The notes below the pieces were generated by a model. It had not been told where the DNA came from, ran no database searches, and saw only the letters and a list, made by a program, of their open reading frames with translations. Positions 25,999 through 34,416 of a DNA stretch of 64,000 bases are shown in pieces (position 1 is the first letter of the stretch; each line of letters begins with the position of its first letter). Position numbers and translations under genes: made by a program. This DNA comes from CAZUHB01 sp964620445 (GTDB taxonomy: Bacteria; Planctomycetota; B15-G4; CAYZWU01): NCBI GenBank assembly GCA_964620445.1, contig CAZUHB010000024.1, positions 22,993 to 86,992 of the forward strand. Reading direction: 5' to 3'.

Positions 25999-26027
25999 TT
26001 GACTTGCCGCTTCTGGCCACCTATTAT
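25999..26027 (+). promoter_or_regulatory. Predicted sigma-70-type promoter for the 26121-29143 genes
   Basis: TTGACT (25999-26004) and TATTAT (26022-26027) are separated by exactly 17 bases. Initiation would be near 26034, about 87 bases before the GTG at 26121. Two small palindromes lie upstream (TCTCGC/GCGAGA at 25941-25959 and GAGAAT/ATTCTC at 25972-25989) and could be regulator sites. Confidence 0.6.
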
Positions 26028-26120
26028 GCCTCGTTTACATTTGAAGATCCGGATTGCTCTCCCTACATTGGAATCTACCAGTTTCGAACTGATACGATCG
26101 ATTTTTCGAGAGGTGGTCTT

Positions 26121-26384
26121 GTGGACGAGAAACTGCTCGAAATCCTCGTTTGTCCGCTCTGCAAGGAAGGAGTGGAACAAGAGGGTGACAGCCTCCTCTG
26201 TCCGAAGTGCAACCGTCTCTATCCGGTGTGCGACGGCATCCCGGTAATGATCGTCGAAGACAAGGACGCAACGCTCCCTGGAGCGGACCCCTCGCTCGAC
26301 GAAGCTGACCGGAAGGGGGAGATCGAGCCTGAAACCGAGGGCTCTTCCAGTGATGGGAGATCCGAGGAATCAGGGGCAAACTAG
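26121..26384 (+). CDS. Trm112/YcaR-like small zinc protein
   Basis: An 87-residue protein starting with GTG at 26121, which has GAGAGGTGG just upstream. The core DEKLLEILVCPLCKE, then CPKCNRLYPVCDGIPVMI, is the Trm112/UPF0434 pattern: two CxxC pairs form a zinc ribbon, and the end fits the PVxDGIPVML consensus. The last 40 residues are acidic and low complexity, longer than in E. coli YcaR. Trm112 proteins usually activate methyltransferases, but the bacterial partner is not established here. It opens a run of plus-strand genes, 20 bases before the phosphoesterase. Confidence 0.85.
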   Translation: MDEKLLEILVCPLCKEGVEQEGDSLLCPKCNRLYPVCDGIPVMIVEDKDATLPGADPSLDEADRKGEIEPETEGSSSDGRSEESGAN

Positions 26385-26404
26385 AGAACGAGAGCGTATT
26401 ATTC

Positions 26405-27157
26405 GTGCAGGCTTTTGTATCAGATATCCATGCCAACATCGAAGCACTCCGGGCGGTTCTCGACCATGCGAAAAGTTTGAACGTGGACGAGATTTACTGT
26501 CTCGGCGACGTGATAGGCTACGGGCCCGACCCTCGCGATTGTCTCGATATTTCCCGGACCTTCACCGGCTGCTTGCGCGGAAACCACGAGCAGGCGCTTC
26601 TCTCTTCCGCTGAAGATTTCAATGTTCAGGCCCGTCGTGCCCTCGAGTGGACGCGGGATGAGATAAACTCCACGGACTATTCGCGGGAACAGAACAGGGA
26701 GTACTGGAATTACGTCGACAGTCTTCCCACGGTGATTTTCCGCGATGAATTCATGCTCGTTCACGGATCACCCAGAGATCGCGTTCATGAATATGTTGTT
26801 CCCGAGGACGTCTATGACCACCACAAGATGTCCGAACTCTTCAGGCTGCTCGAAAGACCGGTCTGCCTCATTGGTCACTCACACCTTCCGGGCGTCTACC
26901 TCGAAAACTTCAGCTTCCTGCCGCAAGATAGTCTCGATGGAGGTTTCGCGCTTCCACAGGGGAAGCGGGCCATCATCAACGTGGGGAGCGTGGGGCAGCC
27001 CCGCGACGGCGATCCCCGTGCCTGCTACGCCACACTCGACAAGGGCACCCTCCAGTTTCACAGGGTTCCCTATGATGTGGATCGTACCTTCGAGAAGATC
27101 ATGAACACGGGAAAGCTCCCCCTCTTCCTCGCAGCCCGATTGAAGGAAGGTAAATAG
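26405..27157 (+). CDS. Metallophosphoesterase (calcineurin-like, YfcE/ApaH-related)
   Basis: A 250-residue binuclear metal phosphoesterase. The motifs appear in order: SDIHAN (near 6), GDVIGYGPDP (near 35), GNHE (near 60), LVHGSP (near 118) and GHSHLP (near 158), covering the full metal-binding set. It resembles the cytosolic MPE family related to diadenosine tetraphosphatases, but the substrate cannot be told from sequence. The start is GTG at 26405. It lies 20 bases after the Trm112-like gene and 12 before yidC, so these probably share a transcript. Confidence 0.88.
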   Translation: MQAFVSDIHANIEALRAVLDHAKSLNVDEIYCLGDVIGYGPDPRDCLDISRTFTGCLRGNHEQALLSSAEDFNVQARRALEWTRDEINSTDYSREQNREYWNYVDSLPTVIFRDEFMLVHGSPRDRVHEYVVPEDVYDHHKMSELFRLLERPVCLIGHSHLPGVYLENFSFLPQDSLDGGFALPQGKRAIINVGSVGQPRDGDPRACYATLDKGTLQFHRVPYDVDRTFEKIMNTGKLPLFLAARLKEGK

Positions 27158-27169
27158 AGGAATTCATCG

Positions 27170-29143
27170 ATGGACAAGCGGCTTCTTACAGCACTCTTTC
27201 TCTGTTTTCTCCTTCTTTGGCTTCACACCATCCTCTTTCCGCCGCCCGAGCGGCCCGATCCGCCGCCTCAGTCCGCCGAAGAGGCTCACGACGCGTCCGA
27301 AGACGGACTGGACGACAGCGACGACGGAATGGAAACCATCGAGGACGAGGGCGCTGAAGAGCAGCCCGAATCGATCGATCCGGACACCCCCGTAACGGAG
27401 TCGGTCTACGAGGCGAGCAGCGTCGAAGCCGAGGAAGAGATCGTGGTCGAGACCGATATCTTCATGGCCGTCTTCGCCAACAGGGGAGCGGCTCTCAGGT
27501 CGTTGAGATTCAAGAACTATTTCACCGATTCCGAGGTCCAGAAAGATCCCGCCGCCATGGCAAACCCCGAGAACTGGCTTGAGATCCTCGGATCAACGAG
27601 CGAGAGCCAGTTCTCTTTCATGCTCGAGGATGCCGGGGGCAGCCGGGACGGATCCGCCTACGACTTCGCGAATGCGCTCTGGGAATCGTCGGTCGTCGAG
27701 ACGAGCGGCGGCGGCGCGAGAGTGACCTTCTCCTTCAGACCGGGCGACGGTCTGAAACTGAGCAAGGTGTTTACCTTTCACGGTGGTGCCCAGCACATGG
27801 GCGTGCAGATCGCCGTGGAAAACGAGAATCCCAACCGGAAGGGCGGGCTCAATCTCAACCTCGACGGCATGGCCGGCATCGACGATCAGAAGAGAGCCTC
27901 CTTCACGCTCGGACCGACAGGGGTGTTTTACACGGGCGATCCGAGGGACGAGGCCAGTCCCCCGGAACTGCTCGACTTTCCCGCGGCCGATCTGAAAGGC
28001 GATCCCTACTCGTTCGCCATCAGGAAGCAGGAAGAGCATCTTTTCTCCGGCGTCATGAGCAACTACTTTGCGCTCCTCCTGCGGCCGGGTGAAGGAAAGC
28101 TCCTGCGCAAGATCGAATTTCGGATCCTCGAGGACGACCACAAATACGCACAGTTCGTCGAGACCTACCGCCAGGAGACGAAGAGCGAACCGAGCGAGTC
28201 GAAACTCGCCGACTTTCGCGAGCAGGCGAAGACCAATGTGCTCGCCCGCTACCTGCTGAAAGTGCCAAGGATTCCCGATCCGGGCCAGGTCGTCGCCCAG
28301 GATCTGGTCTTCTACGCGGGTCCGAAATCGACCGACCTGTTGCAGAGTGAGCCTTACACCGACTTCTATCCGCTCATCGAGGAGAGCTACGGCTCTTTCG
28401 CGTGGATCAACAAATCCCTCATCTGGATCTTGCGCCAGTTCTACGCGATCTTTTCGAACTGGGGTGTGGCCATCGTATGCCTCACCTTCGTGGTCAAAGG
28501 CCTCCTCTTCCCCCTCAACCGTTACCAGCAAGTGAGCATGCACAAGTACCAGCAGAAGATGGCCGTGATGAAGCCGAAGCTGGACGAGCTCAAAAAGAAA
28601 CACAAGAACAACAAGAAAAAGTTCAACGAAGCGCAGATGAAACTCATGAAGGAGCACGGCGCCACGCCGCCTCTCATGGGATGCCTGGTCATCTTCTTTC
28701 AGCTGCCGATCTTCTTCGGTCTCTTCCAGATCCTCCGGACCTCGTTCGAACTGCGCCACTCGCCCTTCATCCTCTGGATCAAGGACCTGTCGCAGCCCGA
28801 TGCGCTCTTTTCACTGCCCTTCACCATCCCGCTGGTCGGTTCCGACACCTTTAACCTGGTGCCCATTCTGATGACGGTGGCGTTCTTTTATCAGCAGAAA
28901 GCCATGCCCAAGCCGGCCGATCCCCAGGCGCAGCAAACCCAGAAGATCATGAAGTTCATGCCCTTCCTCTTCCTCTTCTTCTTCTATGGCTACGCATCGG
29001 GGCTCTCGCTATACTGGATGACGTCCAACCTCATCTCCATCGCGGAGTACAAGTTCATTCGCAAGAAGTTTCCTGTTGGCGGCAACGCCGAGCCGAAACC
29101 GGAATCCAAGAACAGCCCCAAAAAAACAGGCAAGCGCGGCTGA
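27170..29143 (+). CDS. yidC: Membrane protein insertase YidC
   Basis: Inserts and folds inner-membrane proteins with or without SecYEG. The 657-residue protein has an N-terminal helix, a long periplasmic domain and a C-terminal core of five helices typical of YidC/Oxa1 (for example FSNWGVAIVCLTFVVKGLLF, with the conserved Arg soon after). A notable feature is a Pro/Asp/Glu-rich segment at about 24-95 between the first helix and the periplasmic fold. Between helices 2 and 3 there is a lysine-rich cytosolic loop. It is followed after 36 bases by mnmE; rnpA and rpmH, often next to yidC, are absent. Confidence 0.95.
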   Translation: MDKRLLTALFLCFLLLWLHTILFPPPERPDPPPQSAEEAHDASEDGLDDSDDGMETIEDEGAEEQPESIDPDTPVTESVYEASSVEAEEEIVVETDIFMAVFANRGAALRSLRFKNYFTDSEVQKDPAAMANPENWLEILGSTSESQFSFMLEDAGGSRDGSAYDFANALWESSVVETSGGGARVTFSFRPGDGLKLSKVFTFHGGAQHMGVQIAVENENPNRKGGLNLNLDGMAGIDDQKRASFTLGPTGVFYTGDPRDEASPPELLDFPAADLKGDPYSFAIRKQEEHLFSGVMSNYFALLLRPGEGKLLRKIEFRILEDDHKYAQFVETYRQETKSEPSESKLADFREQAKTNVLARYLLKVPRIPDPGQVVAQDLVFYAGPKSTDLLQSEPYTDFYPLIEESYGSFAWINKSLIWILRQFYAIFSNWGVAIVCLTFVVKGLLFPLNRYQQVSMHKYQQKMAVMKPKLDELKKKHKNNKKKFNEAQMKLMKEHGATPPLMGCLVIFFQLPIFFGLFQILRTSFELRHSPFILWIKDLSQPDALFSLPFTIPLVGSDTFNLVPILMTVAFFYQQKAMPKPADPQAQQTQKIMKFMPFLFLFFFYGYASGLSLYWMTSNLISIAEYKFIRKKFPVGGNAEPKPESKNSPKKTGKRG

Positions 29144-29179
29144 ACAGATAGGCATCAACGATTCAGAGAGGTCGCACTC

Positions 29180-30529
29180 GTGGAAGACACCATCGCGGCA
29201 ATCTCGACCGCTCCGGGAAGGAGTTTCCTGTCCGTTGTCCGCATGAGCGGAGCGGAGTCTTTCGCCATCGCCGACCGGCTCGTGGACGGCTCTCCCAGCC
29301 CGGCCCGGCTCAAAGGATTCTCCGCTCCAACGGTGCGCCTCCGACTCATGGGCGGCCGCATCGTCCAGGCGCGCATGCTCGTCATGCGCCGGCCCCGTTC
29401 CTACACGGTCGAGGATGTGGTGGAGTTTTTTCTGCCCGGATCGCCACCGGTCGCCGACGCGGTCCTCGCGGCCTGTCTCGGCGAGGGGGCGCGACTCGCC
29501 GGCCCAGGTGAATTCACGCGCCGTGCCTTCGTCAATGGCCGGATCGACGCGGTACAGGTCGAGGGTGTGCTTTCGCTGATCGAGAGCGGATCGGAGGATC
29601 AGAGAGCCGCCGCCATGGAGCGCCTCAGAGGCCGGCCCACGCGGGAAGCCTCGGCCGCGAGGGACCGTCTTCTCGGTGTGCTCGCGGCGATCGAGGCCTA
29701 TCTCGATTTCGAGGACGAGGACACGGAAGCGTTCGACGCCCTCGCGTTGAAAGAGGAACTCGCCTCCTGCCGTCGCGCCCTGGGAAAAATCGACGAGATC
29801 CTGTCGCGGCGGAAATCCCATGGCAATCTTCCGTGCGTGGTGATTCTGGGGCCTCCGAACGCCGGTAAATCCTCGCTTTTTGGCGCGCTCTGTCCGGAAA
29901 AGGAGGTGATCGTATCCAACGTTCCCGGAACGACGCGCGACCTGATCGAGAGTGTCACGGACATGGGCGGGCGTCGGGTGCGCCTCTTCGATGCCCCCGG
30001 CGTGCTGGATACCGACGATCCCCTCGAGTCGCTGGCCTTGTCGAATCTTGAAGGAATGATGGAGACGATCTCCGCCTGCATCGTGCTCGTCGACGGATCG
30101 CGGCCGCCCGATCGGGAGGCTCTCTCCGTCCTGGAGCGGTTTCGCGGTGCCCGTCCTTTCGTCTTCGCCCTGAACAAGACCGACGTCGGTGTCCACCCGG
30201 CCTGGGAGGAACCGAAAGGGCCTGTCGAGCCCTGCCTCGTCTCGGCCAGACACAGGCACGGATTCGGCCGGCTGCTCGCGCGTGTCAACGAGATCCTGCC
30301 CGAGCCCCTGGGCGCCGATGGGGCCGCGATGGATGTAGGCATCGCGCACAGCGTCCGGTCCGCTCTCGGTGCGATGGATCAGGCCCTGGATGGGGACTGG
30401 ATCGGCGGCGTGGAACTGGTCGCCCTCGAAATCCGCGAGGCCTTCGACTCGCTGGCCTTGATCACCGGTCCGGTGTCCAACGAGGAACTGCTCGAAAACG
30501 TTTTTTCCCGCTTCTGCATCGGAAAGTAG
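29180..30529 (+). CDS. mnmE: tRNA modification GTPase MnmE
   Basis: GTPase that, with MnmG, modifies the wobble uridine of certain tRNAs using a tetrahydrofolate-bound one-carbon unit. The 449-residue protein has the folate-binding N-domain (start IAAISTAPGR), the P-loop GPPNAGKSS at 224-232, NKTD at 332-335 and the C-terminal FCIGK with its Cys446. The switch-2 motif is DAPG (271-274) rather than the usual DTAG, which keeps the DxxG pattern. The helical domain is slightly shorter than in E. coli (454 residues). It starts with GTG at 29180 after AGAGAGG. Confidence 0.95.
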   Translation: MEDTIAAISTAPGRSFLSVVRMSGAESFAIADRLVDGSPSPARLKGFSAPTVRLRLMGGRIVQARMLVMRRPRSYTVEDVVEFFLPGSPPVADAVLAACLGEGARLAGPGEFTRRAFVNGRIDAVQVEGVLSLIESGSEDQRAAAMERLRGRPTREASAARDRLLGVLAAIEAYLDFEDEDTEAFDALALKEELASCRRALGKIDEILSRRKSHGNLPCVVILGPPNAGKSSLFGALCPEKEVIVSNVPGTTRDLIESVTDMGGRRVRLFDAPGVLDTDDPLESLALSNLEGMMETISACIVLVDGSRPPDREALSVLERFRGARPFVFALNKTDVGVHPAWEEPKGPVEPCLVSARHRHGFGRLLARVNEILPEPLGADGAAMDVGIAHSVRSALGAMDQALDGDWIGGVELVALEIREAFDSLALITGPVSNEELLENVFSRFCIGK

Positions 30530-30624
30530 TAAAATTTACATGGAATCGAAGCGATACTATTGGAGAGTGACGGGATAAAGCTATTAAAGGCTCGACAGTT
30601 CTTTTCGAGACCTGGGAGGTCGAA

Positions 30625-31668
30625 ATGCTGCTCGTACCCACGCGAATCGCGAAATCTTCTTTCGCGCAAAAGACTCTGGTCGTTCTGATCGCACTGTTTT
30701 TCTTTTTCCTTTTCTCGCAGTCTCTTCTGCGCGCTCAAGGTATCGGCGGGAGCGGTCCCAAGGCGCCGGGCGCCCGTGCGCCGTCCACTCCAAAGACCTC
30801 GCAGCCAAAGGGCTACTCAGGCCCCAAGGGCCAGACGAAGCAGAGAGGTCCGACGCAGAAAGAACTCGAAGAAGCCCGCATCCGCGAGCGCGAACGGAGG
30901 GAGAGGGGCGAGGAGGACGATGAGGGGAAGAAACCGGAACCGAAGGATGACAAGGCTGTTGCGCGAGTGATCGAGTACCTCCCACTCGAGGACACCGATC
31001 TCAAGATCCTCTCCTACTCATGGCGCACGGAAGCGCGAAAAGGGAGCCGGCCTTTCAGCGTGCTCAAGATGAGGGTTGCGAATCGGACGAATAACCTGCT
31101 ATCTCTTCAGAAGTTCCGGCTGATCGGGCGCGATCTCGAACCGTTCCGGGACGATGACGACCGGCCTTTGCCCCGGTTGCCGAGCAATGTGAAAAGATTC
31201 GAGAACATCAAGGGCCTGTCCCGTCCCATCCAACCACATTCGACGCAGTCGTTGATTTTTGCATTCCCCTACGCGCTGAAACCGGGTTCGAAGATCAAGG
31301 CTGAAGTGGACAAGTACGTCAAATTCAAGACGAACGTCCCCTTCGACTGGAATCCGGTCAAGGTGATCCGGTGGACCACCTGCCCTGCCCGTTCAGGAGG
31401 TGTGGACCATCAGGGGCTATTCGTCACCGTGCAAAACCGCTCCGACGACAGGGTGACAGCCAAGTTGAAGGTGACCCTCAGTGGTTTGTCCTCGGTCGGA
31501 GGGCAGACCTTTTTCTTTTCCACGACCACGATCGGTGCGAAGGAACGGAAAAATCTGGCTTTGCGAACCATTCCCGACGAGGGCGTTCCGCGCGACGATC
31601 CTGCCCGGCAGACCATGCCCGAGAGTTTCAAGGTCCAGAACGTCGAGGTCGTCGACATCCAGTACTGA
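30625..31668 (+). CDS. Exported protein of unknown function
   Basis: A 347-residue protein not recognised as any family. It has a signal-peptide-like start (hydrophobic residues about 17-33, VVLIALFFFFLFSQSLL), then a Pro/Gly/Lys/Arg/Glu-rich low-complexity linker to about residue 110, then a beta-rich C-terminal half containing only one cysteine. This half could be one or two immunoglobulin-like domains, but that is a guess from the pattern of hydrophobic alternation. GGGAGG before the ATG at 30625 is a good ribosome-binding site. It follows mnmE after 95 bases and is followed by a long AT-rich gap. Confidence 0.6.
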   Translation: MLLVPTRIAKSSFAQKTLVVLIALFFFFLFSQSLLRAQGIGGSGPKAPGARAPSTPKTSQPKGYSGPKGQTKQRGPTQKELEEARIRERERRERGEEDDEGKKPEPKDDKAVARVIEYLPLEDTDLKILSYSWRTEARKGSRPFSVLKMRVANRTNNLLSLQKFRLIGRDLEPFRDDDDRPLPRLPSNVKRFENIKGLSRPIQPHSTQSLIFAFPYALKPGSKIKAEVDKYVKFKTNVPFDWNPVKVIRWTTCPARSGGVDHQGLFVTVQNRSDDRVTAKLKVTLSGLSSVGGQTFFFSTTTIGAKERKNLALRTIPDEGVPRDDPARQTMPESFKVQNVEVVDIQY

Positions 31669-32050
31669 TCGGTTCCGTCCGAACTCCTCATCGCCTCACA
31701 TGCTTGCAGGCCAATCACTTACCAATGAATAAATTGTTCATGTTGGCATATATTTTTTTTGACATACTAGATGTTGTATGATAGGGATCTCTTCCGTAGA
31801 TAATTTCTGTAGTGGCCTTTATGGCGGTTGGCCCAGAAATTTCTTTGCTAATGCGATTTGCAGAGCGCGTTTCGTGATTCCCCGCGGGTCGCCGCATCCG
31901 CTCGGAAGAAAGAGCAATTGGCGGAATTCTTGGCGGACGGCGACCGATCAGGAACATTGAAGAATCAAAACGCGCCCGGATATTTGATCAATGACGGTCC
32001 GCAGTTGGTCTGCTGTTGATGTAACCTGAACAACCCCCGGAAGCGAATCG
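31669..32050. other. Intergenic region upstream of nrdR
   Basis: A 382-base gap with an AT-rich centre (about 31720-31800). It contains an eight-base inverted repeat AATTTCTG/CAGAAATT at 31802-31841 with GGCC/GGCC inside, which could fold as an RNA stem. TTGACA and TATGAT occur at 31759 and 31777 but only 12 bases apart. No coding frame or known RNA was recognised; the nrdR promoter probably lies here. Confidence 0.6.
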
Positions 32051-32512
32051 ATGAGATGTCCCTACTGTAATATCAACAATGACAGAGTAATAGATTCCAG
32101 AACCTCGGGAGACGCCTATGTGATCCGCAGGCGGCGCGAATGTCTCGAGTGCGGCAAGCGCTTCACGACCTATGAAAGGGTCGAGGATGCGCCCTTGAGG
32201 GTTGTCAAGAAGGACGGCTCGCGAGATGCGATCGACCGGAGCAAGATCTTGAACGGGATGATCAAGGCTTGCGAAAAGAGACCGATCTCCATCGATCGTC
32301 TGGAAGAAGCGGTCCACGCGATCGAGTCGCAGCTCTACGAGATGTTCGACAAGGAGGTGTCATCCAAATTCGTCGGCCGCCTTGTGATGGACCAGCTCAA
32401 GGAGATCGACCAGGTCGCCTACGTGCGTTTCGCCTCGGTCTACAGGGAATTCAAGGATGTGAACCAGTTTCTCGACGAGTTGAGGCCTCTTTTATCAAAG
32501 ATACCCGATTGA
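32051..32512 (+). CDS. nrdR: Transcriptional repressor NrdR
   Basis: Senses ATP/dATP and represses ribonucleotide reductase genes. The 153-residue protein has the N-terminal zinc ribbon (MRCPYC... with C3, C6, C31, C34), the RRRRECLECGKRFTTYER stretch and a C-terminal ATP-cone (about 49-139). Length and order are those of the family. It ends with a TGATG overlap with the next gene, which also opens with an ATP-cone. No clear pair of NrdR boxes was found upstream. Confidence 0.96.
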   Translation: MRCPYCNINNDRVIDSRTSGDAYVIRRRRECLECGKRFTTYERVEDAPLRVVKKDGSRDAIDRSKILNGMIKACEKRPISIDRLEEAVHAIESQLYEMFDKEVSSKFVGRLVMDQLKEIDQVAYVRFASVYREFKDVNQFLDELRPLLSKIPD

Positions 32513-34416
32513 TGGTGAGCAAGATCAAAAAGCGGGACGGGCGGATCGTGGTCTTCGACCAGAACAAGATCGCTGCGGCGATCGGCCGTGCCGGGCGCAA
32601 AGTCGGCCACGGAGACGATCTTCTCTCCGAGGAACTCGCTTCCGTGGTCACCCTCTTCATCGACAAATCATTCGGACGGACGATCCCCACGTCGGAAGAC
32701 GTGCAGGATGTGGTGGAGCGCGTTCTCATGGAGACGGGCCATTCCGACGCGGCCCGTACATTCATCCTTCATGGCGAACGGCGCGCCAGGCAGCTCGATG
32801 CCCTGCGTGTTCTCGATCTCGATCGGACAGAATCGGAGAGCGCCCGCCTCGAGGTGGATCATTCGGCCACACAGGGTGTCTCGGCCTGGTCGAAAGGCAG
32901 GATCATCGCCGATCTCGTGAACGAGGCAAGGATCCCGCCCGAGACTGCGTCGGAGATCGCCTCGGAGGTCGAAAAAAGGATCTTCGGTTCGGGCCTCTTG
33001 CGTGTGTCGGCGACACTCGTTCAGGAACTGGTCGACAATGAACTCTTCAACCGGGGTTTCAGCTGTCGCGCCCTGGGCGCCATGCGCGTGGGGATGCGTG
33101 CCGCCCACGTGAGAACGCTGGCAGAATCGGACGCGGGGGGGCGCACACCGGCCGATGTGTCGGCCGAGGTCACCCGATCGGTCCTCGAGCAGTTCTCGAT
33201 AAAGGAAATCTATTCACCGGAGGAAGTGGAATTCCATCTCAGGGACGCGGCCTGTCTGGAAGGCCTCGCCCTTCCTTCGGGCTATCTGGGGGTGAGCCTC
33301 GATCCCTGCCGCTTGCCGGCCCCCTTCTGTAAACCCGAATCACCCGCCTCCTATCTGGGAGCGGTGGTCCGTTTTCTGGAGCGGTTCACCTCCGGTCCGG
33401 TACGGATCGATCTGACCGGTGCAGGACTCGAGCAGGTCGGCGTTCTGGGGCGCGATCCGGCAGGGTGGGCGCGCGAGGTGGTGGCCTCGCTGAGCGCGGG
33501 GCCCGCGGGCGTTCCGTCTCTGCGCTGCGTACCGCGTGTGGCGCTTCACCGAACACCGGCATTGTCGGCCGAAAGGACGATGGAACGGGCGGGACTGAAC
33601 GCCCGGGCGAGCCGGAAAATTCTCGACGAGCTGATCGCCGCATTCGTCGACGCTCTACGCGCGCTGGGACGCGAGTTGTGCGTCCCGACGCTGGACATCG
33701 ATCTCCTCGGTGATCAGCCGATCGCGCGACCCGTCCTGGAACGGGCTGTCGTCATGGAAACTTCGGGCCGCGTCGGGCTGAGCGCACATGGATACGACGG
33801 CGATACCCTGGCCGCGATCGAGCCTCTCGTTGCCGGTGTCCAGTTCGATCTGGCATCGGTGCAGGACGCCGCCGGCCGCGATGCGGGTCCCCGCTTCGTC
33901 GACGAACTGCGGTCGACGCTCAAACTGATGGTCGCTTCCTTCGCGTCGAAGAACCGCTTTCTGGCACGGTTGCACCGGAGAGGAAGGGGACCCAAGGCCT
34001 CCTTGCGCCGCTTCATGGGCGGCGACAGCACTGTCGTGGGGCCGGGGAGTTTCCGGATCCTTCTCCGGAACGCGGGCCGCGCCGCGCAACGGGCGGCTGT
34101 CTCGAGAAGTTCACACGGGATTGATCCGGCTTCGTTTATCGCGGACACACTCGGCAGGGTTCGGACGCTCCTGGCCGAGGAGGAACGACGCCTCGGACTC
34201 AGGATCCGGTTCGGACCGATCTGGACGAAACCCGATGAAGAGCTATCCGCTCTTTTTGAAAACTCCCCGGAAAGTGCAGCACGATTCACCGCAGCTTGCG
34301 GGCCGTTCACCGGTCTCGATCCACTGCCTGATTTTTTCCTCGGCGACGTTCGGGCCAGGATCGAGTTTTTGCAAGCTCTCTTGACAAGACGATCGGAGCA
34401 GGATCATGCGGCTTAA
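32512..34416 (+). CDS. ATP-cone protein resembling degenerate NrdD
   Basis: A 634-residue protein, start overlapping nrdR by one base. Residues 2-95 are a clear ATP-cone (KIKKRDGRIVVFDQNKIAAA). Residues about 118-195, including PETASEIASEVEKRIF and LVQELVDNELFNRGF, resemble the second N-terminal segment of anaerobic NrdD enzymes. The rest loosely follows NrdD order, but the C-terminal zinc cysteines and the RVxGY glycyl-radical site are absent, and no catalytic cysteine loop is recognisable. It is therefore likely to be a non-catalytic relative, perhaps a nucleotide sensor. The NrdD assignment is pattern-based and moderate; the ATP-cone is secure. Confidence 0.6.
   Translation: MVSKIKKRDGRIVVFDQNKIAAAIGRAGRKVGHGDDLLSEELASVVTLFIDKSFGRTIPTSEDVQDVVERVLMETGHSDAARTFILHGERRARQLDALRVLDLDRTESESARLEVDHSATQGVSAWSKGRIIADLVNEARIPPETASEIASEVEKRIFGSGLLRVSATLVQELVDNELFNRGFSCRALGAMRVGMRAAHVRTLAESDAGGRTPADVSAEVTRSVLEQFSIKEIYSPEEVEFHLRDAACLEGLALPSGYLGVSLDPCRLPAPFCKPESPASYLGAVVRFLERFTSGPVRIDLTGAGLEQVGVLGRDPAGWAREVVASLSAGPAGVPSLRCVPRVALHRTPALSAERTMERAGLNARASRKILDELIAAFVDALRALGRELCVPTLDIDLLGDQPIARPVLERAVVMETSGRVGLSAHGYDGDTLAAIEPLVAGVQFDLASVQDAAGRDAGPRFVDELRSTLKLMVASFASKNRFLARLHRRGRGPKASLRRFMGGDSTVVGPGSFRILLRNAGRAAQRAAVSRSSHGIDPASFIADTLGRVRTLLAEEERRLGLRIRFGPIWTKPDEELSALFENSPESAARFTAACGPFTGLDPLPDFFLGDVRARIEFLQALLTRRSEQDHAA

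Noticed and set aside
26015..26030. TGGCCAC with a downstream GC near the promoter at 25999
   Set aside because: GG to GC spacing is 11 instead of 10, and a good sigma-70 pair covers the same place.
31759..31782. TTGACA followed by TATGAT upstream of nrdR
   Set aside because: The boxes are only 12 bases apart, too close for a sigma-70 promoter, so no promoter is called.
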